From: Bryobacterales bacterium
GTDB taxonomy: Bacteria; Acidobacteriota; Terriglobia; Bryobacterales; Bryobacteraceae
NCBI GenBank assembly: GCA_016789785.1
Contig: JAEUQE010000052.1
Span: forward strand, 1 to 41,061
DNA length: 41,061 nt
Reading direction: 5' to 3'
Shown here: piece after piece, positions 9,448 through 18,672 of the stretch
How the letters are laid out: the number at the start of each line of letters is the position of its first letter
How positions within the stretch are numbered: the first letter of the stretch is position 1
Translations under genes and position numbers: made by a program
The notes under the pieces: generated by a model
The model's input: the letters and a program-made list of their open reading frames with translations, nothing else
Databases searched by the model: none
Told to the model about the DNA's origin: nothing

Positions 9448-12081
9448 GTGTTGTCAACTAACATAGGCGGGCGAATGACGCCCAAACGAAGGCGGGGACA
9501 ATTGGTTCCGCCCAATCGTTCGCGAACCCGGCTTGGATTCCTTTTCCTGTTGCTACATGCTGGCATGAGCGGGCAAACTGCTACCCCAGTCCCGAGTTTC
9601 GAGGCGACCGGAATCCTGAGTACCGCCAGTCTTTCGACAGCGGTGTCACCCGGCATGGTGATTCTGATCCGGGGCGCGAACCTCTCCACCACGACGGCGG
9701 AGGTCGGAGCCACACCCCTTCCGGCCACCATTGGCGGCACACAAGTGCTCGTAGACGACAGGGCGATACCCCTCATCTCGGTTTCACCATCGGAGGTGGT
9801 CGCTCAGCTTCCGTGGGACATCGCACCGGGACAACGTGTTTATGTCGTCCGGAGCGGTCGAAACGAGAGCCGGCGTGTAACAGCGCCTATTCTCCGTTCG
9901 GCGCCTATTATTCTCACCTCCGACGGGACGAGGGCGATGTTCCAGAACGCGGACGGATCCTTGAACGGCGATAACACTCCCGCGCCGTCGGGAAGCCTGG
10001 GCGTCTTGTACGCCGCGGGGATCGGACCGGTCGACGCGCGGATCACTTCTGGGGCCGTGAACCCGGCCGGGCGAGCGACCCTACCTGTAACGGTCGAAAT
10101 GGGAGGCGTACGTGCCGACAACGTCATCGCGGAACTTGTGCCCGGACTGCTCGGAGTCTATCGAATTCAGTTTCGCGTGCCTTCGATCGGTTACGGAGCC
10201 TTCTATATGCGCCTGCAGGTCGACGGGGGTGTCAGCAACGCGGCGGAGATCGTGGTTACTCCCACGACAGCCCTTAGTCCGGATCTACCTGTTTGCTCAC
10301 GGGCCATCCTGCAGAACGGTCAGGTCCAAGTTCCGGTGGGCGCGACCGAGGTCCGGTTCGAGGATGAGGACGAGCTAACCGGCCCGGTACACAGCCTTTA
10401 TCCCAATCTCAATACGGGCGATGAGCGCTTCTACCACGACTTGGTCAGCGACCGGGAGGGATGTCCGTTGACCGTCGAATCCGGTGTAATGCCTCCCCGG
10501 CCACATGATCCCAATGAAGAGGTATTACCAGCGGAGGAGGCAATCCAGGAGTGGATGGGCCTTGCGTCTGAGTTTGTGACAACCTTCACCAGAAGACTGC
10601 CGACGACGCAGGACGGCAGTCAGATTGTCCGCATCGTTCCCGATGGCTTCGTCTACCAGCGTCCGGCAGACCCCTGCCTCCCGGTTCCAGGGCGGCCGTT
10701 GTCGCGCTTCTGCGAGGAACTCAATCTGAGTCCGTTCTCAGGAAAGGACGTCATCTATGTACATGGATTCAACGAACGCCAACTCTTCGAAATGCTCGAC
10801 CCCGGCAACTTTCGATTCCCTCGATGGACAGAGGCGAGGACTTTAGCGTACATGAACCAATTCCAAGGCCACGCGGACAACATGTGGAAGGACCAGATCT
10901 TCCAATACCTTCAGGGAAAGAAGAACCGGTACCTGACCGTCGGCTGGTCCACAGGCGAGCGCCTGGAGTATGCAGTGAATACGACGTTGTACCAGATCGC
11001 CAACGCGATACGTTCGGGAGCGCGTGTGCGGGCGATGGACAACGACGATCCTCGCGGCGTGGGCGGTTTCTGCGCGCGGGGGTGCGTGATCATCAGCCAC
11101 TCCACCGGCGGCCTGATCGTCGACGTCGCGATGGCCAAAGCAGCCGACCTGAACTATCAGCAGCAGGTCGGCAACATCGGTTTCATTCCGGACCGCATCA
11201 CGACGCACGTCGCGATTGCGGGCGCAGTCAACGGCAGCGGATTGGCGACGGTTGCGATTGCCGCGGCGGGACTGACTACCCCGCCCTGGACGCCAGTCTG
11301 CGTTCTGCTCGATCGGTTGCTCGACGCCGCTCCCGGTGGACCTTGTGGCGGGGCCGAGTGGCTGACCTCTGTACTTGTGGATCTGATCCCGTCCTACGCG
11401 GAATCCGTCTGGCGGCAGTGGGTGGTCCGGTCAAAAGTTCCTGTGCTCACCGTTTCTGGCGCCGCGAGTTACGATCGGTACGCTGGGGGGTTGAACCGCT
11501 TCATTCACCCCGGGTTCGATGACAACGTGGTGACGACGGATTCCAGTTGCGCGCGCGAAACCCTGCAGCCAGCCGCGCCCGCTGGCACGCAGCCCTTTTT
11601 CAGGTTCTCGCAATGGGATCGGGGCATGTTCGAGTCCCAGCCCTGGAGCTCTCGCTCCTTCCTCTACTGGGACGAGCAGATGGTATTGTCATCGGCAGTG
11701 GCGTCGTCGGGATGTACTCCGTACAAGACACCCTGGGGCATGCTGTTCAACCCGATCTCCTGGCTGCACAGCGGTCCGAACACGTTTCTACTGAACCATT
11801 ACTCTTTCATTCAGACCGCCAATTTTCACCGGGCGATGCGGGACCTGACGGAGTTCGGTCGCGAAGATGTTCGAGCCATCAAGGACAACACGGTGTACGC
11901 TCTCAACCTCGTGAAGACGGACATGCGCAGCCAACAGATGCAATCCACACGCGGACGCAAGATCACCTTTCGCCTTTTCGGAAAACGGCACACTTGGTAT
12001 CTCTGGCGACGCACCTACCATCGGCTCCTGGGCTGGGAAAGCCAGCCCAGCGCTTACTATATCTATCAGTTTGTCCAATAA
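9448..12081 (+). CDS. Secreted alpha/beta hydrolase (lipase-like) with N-terminal Solibacter TIGR03437-type domain
   Basis: This is an 877-aa protein started by GTG. A signal anchor (LGFLFLLLHAGMSG) precedes a domain of about 220 residues whose ILSTASLSTAVSPGMVILI, LYAAGIGP and QFRVPSIGYG segments match the TIGR03437 domain known from Solibacter surface proteins, where it is usually C-terminal. After an acidic linker the C-terminal half is hydrolase-like. It has an oxyanion-type HG (H439-G440 in VIYVHGFN), a nucleophile elbow in which SHSTGG stands where lipases have GHSMGG (S552), a possible acid in PGFDDNVV (D691/D692) and a candidate His (H784 in LLNHYSF). An IAGAVNGSG segment follows the elbow. 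This resembles PGAP1/LipA-type serine hydrolases. It is probably extracellular; the substrate is unknown. It is followed 54 bp later by another gene on the same strand. Confidence 0.75.
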   Translation: MLSTNIGGRMTPKRRRGQLVPPNRSRTRLGFLFLLLHAGMSGQTATPVPSFEATGILSTASLSTAVSPGMVILIRGANLSTTTAEVGATPLPATIGGTQVLVDDRAIPLISVSPSEVVAQLPWDIAPGQRVYVVRSGRNESRRVTAPILRSAPIILTSDGTRAMFQNADGSLNGDNTPAPSGSLGVLYAAGIGPVDARITSGAVNPAGRATLPVTVEMGGVRADNVIAELVPGLLGVYRIQFRVPSIGYGAFYMRLQVDGGVSNAAEIVVTPTTALSPDLPVCSRAILQNGQVQVPVGATEVRFEDEDELTGPVHSLYPNLNTGDERFYHDLVSDREGCPLTVESGVMPPRPHDPNEEVLPAEEAIQEWMGLASEFVTTFTRRLPTTQDGSQIVRIVPDGFVYQRPADPCLPVPGRPLSRFCEELNLSPFSGKDVIYVHGFNERQLFEMLDPGNFRFPRWTEARTLAYMNQFQGHADNMWKDQIFQYLQGKKNRYLTVGWSTGERLEYAVNTTLYQIANAIRSGARVRAMDNDDPRGVGGFCARGCVIISHSTGGLIVDVAMAKAADLNYQQQVGNIGFIPDRITTHVAIAGAVNGSGLATVAIAAAGLTTPPWTPVCVLLDRLLDAAPGGPCGGAEWLTSVLVDLIPSYAESVWRQWVVRSKVPVLTVSGAASYDRYAGGLNRFIHPGFDDNVVTTDSSCARETLQPAAPAGTQPFFRFSQWDRGMFESQPWSSRSFLYWDEQMVLSSAVASSGCTPYKTPWGMLFNPISWLHSGPNTFLLNHYSFIQTANFHRAMRDLTEFGREDVRAIKDNTVYALNLVKTDMRSQQMQSTRGRKITFRLFGKRHTWYLWRRTYHRLLGWESQPSAYYIYQFVQ

Positions 12082-12135
12082 TCCAAAGAAGTAGCTTGGA
12101 GTGGCGGCCGTAAATGCGGAATTGGGAGGAAACGA

Positions 12136-13071
12136 ATGAGTGGATTCACTTTGGTCGCTCCCGCGCGAGTCTCTTTTCTCGGAAAGGATTTGCGCATCAC
12201 CACCGGCGGTTGTGGCGCGAAGGGATTCAACTTCGTCCCCAAAATTCCGGGGTCGGAGACTCCCTTCCCGCGCACTAACTTTGCTTACGTTCCCATTGGG
12301 AAGAACGTGGGGCTTACTGTGGGAAGCGAGGTTACCGATCCTGGTCCGGGAAACACACGCCTTCAGTGGGGCGTACCCACGTGGGGAAGGCGCACCGACG
12401 CCCACGCTGTCCTGAGCGCCCGGCTCGACCGGCCGTTTGCTGGACTGATCGGCCTGTTCTCGAACAAGCGCGATTACACTGGTTTGGAAAAGAAACGGGA
12501 CTTCTCGCTGACGCCGTATGTCGGGACGAGGCAAACGGTCGCTTCCGGGCGTTTCCCCGAGGACCAGAGGGTCGGCTTGGTTGGCCTCAAAATGGGGAAC
12601 CGCCGTGGCGTCGAATTCGATCTGGGGATGTGGAATGACGCGCCCATGGTGTTCGGACCGCTTGGCTCGGACGGCGATAAGCTTGATACGGGTGGCGGCT
12701 ACCTTAAGTTGGCTGGCCTGGAAACCCTGAGACACGGAATCGCGCCGAACCGATGGGCGCTGCACCAACTCGCCGTGACCATCCGGATGGCGACCGGAGT
12801 GCATGGCGACGCTCTGGCTGATGTAAACGGATACACCTACTACGCGGATGTGCGATTTCCGGAAATTGACAGGGGAGACGTTTCTCTCGGCGCCACGTTT
12901 CTGAAAACCAAGAAGCAACCCATTCAGACCATGGAGATCGGTCTTGGGATTAACAGCGGTCGCGTCCGGCATGCGGTCCAGACGGAGGTGATCCACAAAC
13001 CACTGAAAGTCCCTGGATTCCCGATGACGGACCACTTCCAACCGTACCTCTACTTGATCTATCGGTTTTGA
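12136..13071 (+). CDS. Unknown beta-strand-rich 311-aa protein
   Basis: The ATG at 12136 has a strong GGGAGG site 6 nt upstream. There is no signal peptide: the protein opens MSGFTLVAPARVSFLGKDLR. The sequence alternates Gly-rich turns with amphipathic strands such as NVGLTVGSEVTD, HAVLSARLDRPF, GVEFDLGMWND, DVSLGATFLKTK and TMEIGLGINSG, and ends in YLYLIYRF. A C-terminal Phe and beta pattern are typical of outer-membrane barrels, but the missing export signal argues against that. It may be a soluble beta-sandwich or toroidal protein, or an effector-like domain. It sits between the hydrolase and the PQQ-like gene on the same strand with gaps of 54 and 157 bp. The family is not recognised. Confidence 0.65.
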   Translation: MSGFTLVAPARVSFLGKDLRITTGGCGAKGFNFVPKIPGSETPFPRTNFAYVPIGKNVGLTVGSEVTDPGPGNTRLQWGVPTWGRRTDAHAVLSARLDRPFAGLIGLFSNKRDYTGLEKKRDFSLTPYVGTRQTVASGRFPEDQRVGLVGLKMGNRRGVEFDLGMWNDAPMVFGPLGSDGDKLDTGGGYLKLAGLETLRHGIAPNRWALHQLAVTIRMATGVHGDALADVNGYTYYADVRFPEIDRGDVSLGATFLKTKKQPIQTMEIGLGINSGRVRHAVQTEVIHKPLKVPGFPMTDHFQPYLYLIYRF

Positions 13072-13228
13072 GAGCTGAGCCAAACTACCGAAGCCAGGGC
13101 CAGGACTGTGCATCAAGCCAGGCGCGCAGGCCGCTTCCGGAAGCGTGCGACTGAATTCTCCATTCCTCGCCAACCCGCAGCGGCTTCGTCGGTGCGATCC
13201 TGGCTATCGTTACCAGAAAGGAACTGAC

Positions 13229-14071
13229 ATGAACCAGCTTTCCGCCCTCGCCCAACTTCTGGTGGCGACCGCCATCCTCGCAGACGCCAACACCGCACCC
13301 CTACAACTTGGACCCGGGTTTCACCTCTCGGGACAGGTCTACTTCACCACCGGCGCGCGGGGCGGCTTGCTGGCCATCGGCATGACCGACGGAAAGACGC
13401 TCTGGGAAACCCACCGTCAGGCTCGGATTCTGGGGGTTTACGGGAACGCCCCGTTGGCCGTCGTCCCTTGCGAGGGCAAGCTGTGCATCGCGCGATTCCA
13501 GGCGCGCGGTGGGCGCGAGATCTGGCAGTCCCCACCCTTGCCACTACCGGATTTCGCGCCGGCCGCGGCCTCGATGCTCGAAGCGGCCACGCCGCTTGGA
13601 AGCATATACCTCCATGACACACCGCCCGCATCCACCGCCATCCGCTACGTGGGCGCGGAGGACGGACCGCTGCTCTTCCACCTCGCGTGCCGGTCGAAGT
13701 ACTGGAAAGGGGTTCCGCCCCGGCCCGGAGATCCGGTTGGACAACGCCACTTCGCCGAAATCCAATTGGACCCCGAAACGGGCGCGCTCACGGTTCTCAG
13801 CCAGCAGTCGCATACACTCCTCCACGGACAGCCTTCGCCGGCGGATCCATGGCAGAAGAGCGTTCCCCAGTTGCTCGCCTCAATTCCGGCCTCCTGGCAG
13901 GATCCCTCTGGGATTCGGTACCAGGTGACCGCCGGAGACAGGCTGGATGACAAGCAGGGATGCTGCGACCGGCAACAGATCACGCTACGCGCCGTTGGTC
14001 CCACCGGATCACTTCTCTGGGACCGAGCATTGGCGCCGATCGTCACTCGGAAGTTCCCAGTCCCACAATAG
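13229..14071 (+). CDS. Secreted protein with PQQ-propeller-like repeat, unknown function
   Basis: This is a 280-aa protein. The start at 13229 is chosen for its AAAGGA site and because it directly opens a signal peptide (MNQLSALAQLLVATAILADA). Near the N-terminus GGLLAIGMTDGKTLWE has the pattern of a PQQ beta-propeller blade, with a second weaker one around ARFQARGGREIWQSP and a third at LRAVGPTGSLLWDRAL close to the end. The length is short for a full eight-blade PQQ protein. A CC pair occurs near the end (KQGCCDRQ). It is the last gene of a plus-strand run and converges with the kinase gene. The propeller call is tentative; export is fairly sure. Confidence 0.6.
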   Translation: MNQLSALAQLLVATAILADANTAPLQLGPGFHLSGQVYFTTGARGGLLAIGMTDGKTLWETHRQARILGVYGNAPLAVVPCEGKLCIARFQARGGREIWQSPPLPLPDFAPAAASMLEAATPLGSIYLHDTPPASTAIRYVGAEDGPLLFHLACRSKYWKGVPPRPGDPVGQRHFAEIQLDPETGALTVLSQQSHTLLHGQPSPADPWQKSVPQLLASIPASWQDPSGIRYQVTAGDRLDDKQGCCDRQQITLRAVGPTGSLLWDRALAPIVTRKFPVPQ

Positions 14072-14077
14072 AATCAA

Positions 14078-14091
14078 ATCGCCGCGGCGAT
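14078..14091. repeat. Perfect 14-bp palindrome between convergent genes
   Basis: ATCGCCGCGGCGAT is a perfect inverted repeat 6 bp after the PQQ-like gene stop, in the 81-bp gap to the convergent kinase gene. There is no T-run and no loop, so it is a weak candidate for a terminator and could equally be a protein-binding site or chance in GC-rich DNA. Confidence 0.3.
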
Positions 14092-14152
14092 CGGATCCGG
14101 CACGACCCGTGGGGGAAGGCCTCGATAGCCGCGCCTTCAGCCGCCGTTCCCA

Positions 14153-17100
14153 TCACCGGACCGCCTGCCAAAGAGATAGCAGATCCCAGCGTCCGCCGAA
14201 GCGGTCAGCCGGATCGAATCCAAGCCGGCCGGACACATTGAGGACTTCCGACGTGAGCGTGGCAACCTTCGGGCCTTCGCGAAAACCATGCGCGGCGAGG
14301 CGAAGCAGAAGCAGAGCCTCCATCTCATACATCCTGAGGCCATTCTCCTTCGCGATCGTCAGGGCCTCGGTGGCGTGGGCGCGAACACTCTGCCAATCCT
14401 TGAGCAACGCGGCGAGCCTGCCCGCGCCCAACGCAAGCGGTACCCGGTGAGGCCGGTGCGTCTGCCTCGAAAGCAGTTCCACATGTGCCTGGAGGCTCTG
14501 GCGTATGTCCGATGGGCCCGCCCCTTTGCGGCACGCCCTTAGGAGGTGAACACTACTTTCTTCCGCCAAACTGAGGCCAGGTGGCCTTAACTGAGCCGCG
14601 ATGCGAAGTCCTGCATCGCATTCACCCCGGTAGAACGCACCACTGGCGTACCTCCACTTGGCGAAGGTCCCGAACGTATCCCGGTCGATGCCGGGCGGAT
14701 AGGTCAAGCGCAGCCGCTCCCCCTCCTCATACCAGCGGGCAGCCCCCTTGTAATCACCGACCGATTCCCGCTGCCAGCCAGCCTGGAAGAAGAATTGTGC
14801 GTGTCTCAGCGAACGTGCATGTACCACCGCCCGTTCGATGTATTTCGCGCTGGCGGACGGCTCGCGAAGCGCCGTGAACATCGCCAGCCGTTGAAGCGCC
14901 ATCGTTTGAAACAACGGATTCTCGTGGCGTTCGGCGACCGCCAGAGCCTCTTCGTACGTCTTCCGGGCATCCGCCCACCGCTTCAGGTCCATTCCGAGCG
15001 CATCGCCATACCGTACCAGAATCAACGGCAACGTGTCCTGCTGTCCCTGCTGGCGGTACCATGGCACCGCCGCCTCCACCGCCAGGAGGCGCTCCTCATA
15101 CCTCCCGAGGCTGCCCAGGCACTCTCCCCAGCGGATCCGGTTCACCGCCTGGATGGCCTCGCTGCCTGCCCGTTCGGCCAGTTCCACCGCTTCGCGGAGC
15201 AGCGCCTCCCCCTCGGCCCACTTCTTCACATAAGTGAAGGAGTGGCCAAGATCGCCGAGAGCGCGGGCGGCAATTACGGACATACCTTCGCGACTGGCTT
15301 GCCGCGAGGCTTCCCTCGCGATCTCGATCGCGCCCTCATAGTCCCGAAGCCGCTGCGCGATATAGGCCATGCGTAACCGCGCCGAGATCTCATGATATCG
15401 GTTGCCGGTCTCTTTTGCGATCGCGAGCACTCTCTTCAGTTGTTCACGCGCCTCTTCCGGGTCGGAGTCCGGAATCATGGCACGGGCGAGTATGAGATCG
15501 GCGAGACCTTCGGGGTTGCCGCTCTTTTGGAGCGCCGCTTCGGCCTTCGAGAGCTCGGTGATGGCCTGCTCAAATTGCCGCTTCCTCCGCAACAGCATCG
15601 CGAAACGTATCCTCGCGGATGCGTGCGAAGGATCCTCCGTGAGCACCAGTTGGAGCGTGCGCTCTGCTTCCTGAAGTTTCGCGCCCGCCTCCAGGGATCG
15701 CGCCGCGGAAAGCAATGCGTTGCTTCGTTCCACTCCTGTGGTTGAGTAAGCAAGACGCTGATAGCGTTCGGCCGCGGCGGAATGGTCGCGCATCACCGCG
15801 GCGCGCGCGGCGTGCAGGGTATGGCGCTCAGTGCTGCCAAGTACGATACGGGAGTCCGCGCTTGCCGTCGCCTCCAGCATGGCCTGCCGCGCCTTGTCCA
15901 TCAAGTCGAGGTCGACATAGGCGACCGCCCTCGCGGCGCGAGCCTTCAAGAAACCCGGATCGCGTTGCACGGCTTGCTCGAACAGCTTGACGGCGCGGTA
16001 GGGCGCACTCCCGTTCATCGCCGCCTGGCCCTCCAGATAGAGCTGCCACACCGCTGGCGCTGGCATACGGTCGCTCGTCCACAGCAGCCAGCCAAACGCG
16101 CCCGTGAGGGCGATCATGACGGCAAGCGCGGATGCCGCCACGGGACCCTTCCACTGCTGCACCACGAAGCTTGTGGTTGGCTTGCCACGATCCAGCAAGG
16201 CCAGCAGTTCCTCCGCGCCACGGAAGCGATCCTCCGGCCGCTGCTTCAGGCACCGTGCGATCGCCTCATGCCACACCGCCGGGACATCGGCTGCACGGAG
16301 TGACGGGGCCAGATCCCGCTCCCGCGACTTCTGCGCGGCAAGACGAAGCGGCGACTTCGCATCGTGTGGCCGCAGGCCGGTGATCATTTCGTACAGCACC
16401 ACGCCCGCCGAATAGATGTCCGATGCCCGGCCGGTTTCGTTGCCTTCAAGTTGCTCGGGTGCCATGTATGCAAGCGTGCCGACGACGGCGCCAGCCGAGG
16501 TGAGCGATGCCGATACGTCCCGAGCCCCAGGGAGCGCCGCAGCCAAACCAAAGTCGATGATCACCGTGCGGTCGCCGGCCAGGAAGATGTTGCCGGGCTT
16601 CAGGTCCCGATGCACAACACCCGCCTGATGTGCCGCCGCCAGCCCCTGGCAGAGCTGCCTGGCAATGCCGAGCGTCACTTCCGCCGAAAGCCGCCCAGCC
16701 GCAGCCAGGCGTGCCCCCAGAGTCTCCCCTTCCAGCAGTTCCATTACACAGAAGTGCTCGTTGCCGTGTTGGCCAAGTCCGTACATGCGGCAGACATTGG
16801 GATGGTGGATCTGACTCGCCATTCGTACTTCCCGAACCAGGCGGGCTCGCGCCGGCGTGTCGAGGCCATCCATGCGAATAAACTTGATCGCAACCGGCGA
16901 TCCGCTTTCCCCATCCTCGGCTGCGTAAACCTCGCCCATCCCGCCGGAAGCGAGGAACCGAAGGATGCGATACCTGCCCCCGACGGTCTGCCCGGGTCCA
17001 TAACGCGCGGAATACGGACTGGCGGCGGACACGAAGGCATCACCGATCTTGCCTCCGAGCGACAACAACTCTTCCACTTCGGCGCGGATGGAGTGTTCGC

Positions 17101-17215
17101 CAATGCAGAGGCGGTCCAGCAGTTCCGGCCGCTGGGACGGGGAAGCTTCGACGGCCTCGGAAAAGATCTCCTTCACGCGGCGAACACGTTCTTGACCGTC
17201 ACCGCGCGGGTTCAT
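14153..17215 (-). CDS. Transmembrane Ser/Thr protein kinase with TPR-rich C-terminal region
   Basis: This is a 1020-aa protein. The start at 17215 forms an ATGA overlap with the sigma factor stop; the frame is open slightly further upstream but that region is inside the sigma gene. Residues 1-60 are the helical segment (KEIFSEAVEASPSQRPELLD) common before these kinases. The Hanks-type kinase domain spans about 82-340: Gly loop ASGGMGEVY, VAIK lysine K111, helix C glutamate E129, HRDLKPGN with D204, DFG D221 and APE in AYMAPEQ, so all catalytic residues are present. One membrane helix lies at about 358-379. About 640 residues of TPR-like helices follow, probably outside the membrane. It likely acts as a sensor kinase linked to the ECF factor, a frequent pairing in Acidobacteriota. 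Confidence 0.92.
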   Translation of the reverse strand: MNPRGDGQERVRRVKEIFSEAVEASPSQRPELLDRLCIGEHSIRAEVEELLSLGGKIGDAFVSAASPYSARYGPGQTVGGRYRILRFLASGGMGEVYAAEDGESGSPVAIKFIRMDGLDTPARARLVREVRMASQIHHPNVCRMYGLGQHGNEHFCVMELLEGETLGARLAAAGRLSAEVTLGIARQLCQGLAAAHQAGVVHRDLKPGNIFLAGDRTVIIDFGLAAALPGARDVSASLTSAGAVVGTLAYMAPEQLEGNETGRASDIYSAGVVLYEMITGLRPHDAKSPLRLAAQKSRERDLAPSLRAADVPAVWHEAIARCLKQRPEDRFRGAEELLALLDRGKPTTSFVVQQWKGPVAASALAVMIALTGAFGWLLWTSDRMPAPAVWQLYLEGQAAMNGSAPYRAVKLFEQAVQRDPGFLKARAARAVAYVDLDLMDKARQAMLEATASADSRIVLGSTERHTLHAARAAVMRDHSAAAERYQRLAYSTTGVERSNALLSAARSLEAGAKLQEAERTLQLVLTEDPSHASARIRFAMLLRRKRQFEQAITELSKAEAALQKSGNPEGLADLILARAMIPDSDPEEAREQLKRVLAIAKETGNRYHEISARLRMAYIAQRLRDYEGAIEIAREASRQASREGMSVIAARALGDLGHSFTYVKKWAEGEALLREAVELAERAGSEAIQAVNRIRWGECLGSLGRYEERLLAVEAAVPWYRQQGQQDTLPLILVRYGDALGMDLKRWADARKTYEEALAVAERHENPLFQTMALQRLAMFTALREPSASAKYIERAVVHARSLRHAQFFFQAGWQRESVGDYKGAARWYEEGERLRLTYPPGIDRDTFGTFAKWRYASGAFYRGECDAGLRIAAQLRPPGLSLAEESSVHLLRACRKGAGPSDIRQSLQAHVELLSRQTHRPHRVPLALGAGRLAALLKDWQSVRAHATEALTIAKENGLRMYEMEALLLLRLAAHGFREGPKVATLTSEVLNVSGRLGFDPADRFGGRWDLLSLWQAVR

Positions 17216-17778
17216 TTCCGGTCCAGCCCTCGCAGATTCCGCTCCAACCACACACGCGCGAACTGCCAGTCCCGTTTGGCGGTCTTTTCCGAGATGCCAA
17301 GCAGATCTGCCGTCTCCTCGAAGCTGAATCCGGCGAAGTAGCGCAGTTCCACCACCTGTGCGGCCCGGGGATCGGCTTCGTGGAGGTGGTCCAACGCAAC
17401 GCCGAGATCCATCAGATCCTCATGGTGCGGCTGGTGAACAGCCAGGGACTCGGTGAGATCGACGGGCTTTCGTCCGCATCCGCGCTTACTCGCCGACCGC
17501 GACCGCGCATGTTCAATGAGAATCTGCCGCATGGAACGGGCGGCGGCCCCGTAGAAATGCCCCCGATTCTCCCAGACGCCGTCTCTGTCTCCGACAAGCC
17601 GCAAGTAAGCCTCGTTGACGAGGGCGGTCGGCTGCAGGGTGTGGCCTGCACGCTCGCGGCGCATTGCCGCCCTCGCGAGCTTGTGCAACTCGCTTTGGAT
17701 AAGTTGGATAGCGCTTTCCGGCAACCGCCCGTCCCTCGCGGCTACTCCTCTGATGATTGCAGTTACGTCCGTACCCAC
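17212..17778 (-). CDS. ECF-type RNA polymerase sigma factor, TIGR02999-like
   Basis: This is a 188-aa protein started by GTG at 17778, with GGGGAG 5 nt upstream. Region 2 shows HTLQPTALVNEAYLRLV and a following RGHFYGAAARSMRQILIEHARSR, the signature of the TIGR02999/Sigma70_ECF (PF07638) group. Region 4 shows RAAQVVELRYFAGFSFEETA and LGISEKTAKRDWQFARVWL, the helix-turn-helix for the -35 element. Members of this group are frequently encoded beside Ser/Thr kinases rather than classic anti-sigma factors and are thought to be controlled by phosphorylation. The 4-bp overlap with the kinase-TPR gene here supports such a partnership. Confidence 0.92.
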   Translation of the reverse strand: MGTDVTAIIRGVAARDGRLPESAIQLIQSELHKLARAAMRRERAGHTLQPTALVNEAYLRLVGDRDGVWENRGHFYGAAARSMRQILIEHARSRSASKRGCGRKPVDLTESLAVHQPHHEDLMDLGVALDHLHEADPRAAQVVELRYFAGFSFEETADLLGISEKTAKRDWQFARVWLERNLRGLDRK

Positions 17779-18475
17779 AGCCGCTCCCCGGCCTGATCAG
17801 TCTACCTCATGTCGAATTGATGAACTAGATGTTAACGCGAGATTCCTGCGTGGCATTCTACACCTGATAGCGTTTCGGCAGGCGCACATTCTGGTCACGC
17901 GGCGTTTCCAGCGGCCGATGCCCGGCATTCCCGGCGATGTTTTGGGACAGCATCTGAGACTCGTACGGCAAGTGTTCACCCCGATCCTGTTCCGCGATTC
18001 GGTGAAGTTGGTGGACTTTGTCCCGCTGTCTGAAACAAGCTACTGATTCAACCAGGATCAGATCCGCAAAGGCGCCAGATCAGACGCCGCAATCAACGCA
18101 GACAGTCAGTCAGTCAGGGCGAACTGACGATGACGTGTCCTCTGTGCACTGGCGCTCCGATCACCGCAGTGCGAAAGCCAGATCCGTTGCCGTATGGCAT
18201 CCGGCGCGGAAGAATCGCGTGCCGTGGTGGCCTGACCGCGGGTAGGCATCCATGCTCTTGACGCCGGGCTGACCGGGACGAGGAGCAGGATGCGCTGCAG
18301 GCAGCGGGTGTTCTTCCCGATTTCAACAGGTTCGTGGCTGGTGCTGTGGTTTCCGTTCGCCTTGACTGCGATAACCGGCCATCCGTCATTGGAGTCTGGA
18401 AGGGCAGGATCCTATCTCGGTTTCGCGAAGACGCCGGGAGGGTCGACGGGTGGGCGTTTCCCTGCCGTTACGTGC

Positions 18476-18495
18476 CGTTACCTGTTCGGGTAACG
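18476..18495. repeat. Hairpin with 7-bp perfect stem upstream of truB
   Basis: CGTTACC and GGTAACG flank a 6-nt loop (TGTTCG). A further CCGTTAC copy lies just upstream at 18465-18471. There is no T-run, so a terminator is unlikely; an operator or a transcript hairpin about 180 bp before truB is possible. Confidence 0.4.
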
Positions 18496-18642
18496 ATGTG
18501 GTGGGGCGGACGGGCAGAAGTCGAGAGAGGTAGGGGGTCTGCGTTACAATAATGAGGAAGCCCCTTCCATCCATTCCCACGCCTCGCATTCCGTATTCCG
18601 CATGCTGAACGATCCGAATGGCCGGCAGGGCCGGAAATCCTT

Positions 18643-18648
18643 AGGAGG
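18643..18648 (+). promoter_or_regulatory. AGGAGG site unusually far (24 nt) from the truB start
   Basis: A perfect AGGAGG lies 24 nt before the ATG at 18673. No in-frame ATG, GTG or TTG lies between, and the conserved TruB sequence begins right after that ATG. A short GC hairpin (CGCG at 18652-18655 with CGCG at 18662-18665) could shorten the effective distance. Confidence 0.4.
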
Positions 18649-18672
18649 AATCGCGCCCCGACGCGCGTTTGC

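Larger units (their letters stand above)
17779..18672. other. About 890 bp without a recognised gene, with coding relic-like segments
   Basis: The stretch lies between the diverging sigma factor and truB, so it must hold both promoters. No known gene is found. On the minus strand 18070-17860 stays open and reads RGEHLPYESQMLSQ and RDQNVRLPKRYQV before a stop; the plus strand is open through the same segment. On the plus strand, 18280-18552 is also open and reads SVIGVWKGRILSRFRED. Both could be decayed genes or chance in GC-rich DNA. A GTCA run occurs near 18104-18118, and a hairpin lies at 18476-18495. I see no tRNA. Confidence 0.35.

Noticed and set aside
11788..13173. Open frame of 461 codons on the minus strand across the 12081/12136 gene boundary
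   Set aside because: It spans two plus-strand genes with good ribosome sites and ignores their boundary. No domain is visible.
14153..17778. The ECF sigma/kinase-TPR pair as a novel system
   Set aside because: The TIGR02999-type sigma factor beside a Ser/Thr kinase with TPR region is a common arrangement in Acidobacteriota and Planctomycetota, so it was annotated but not listed as a discovery.
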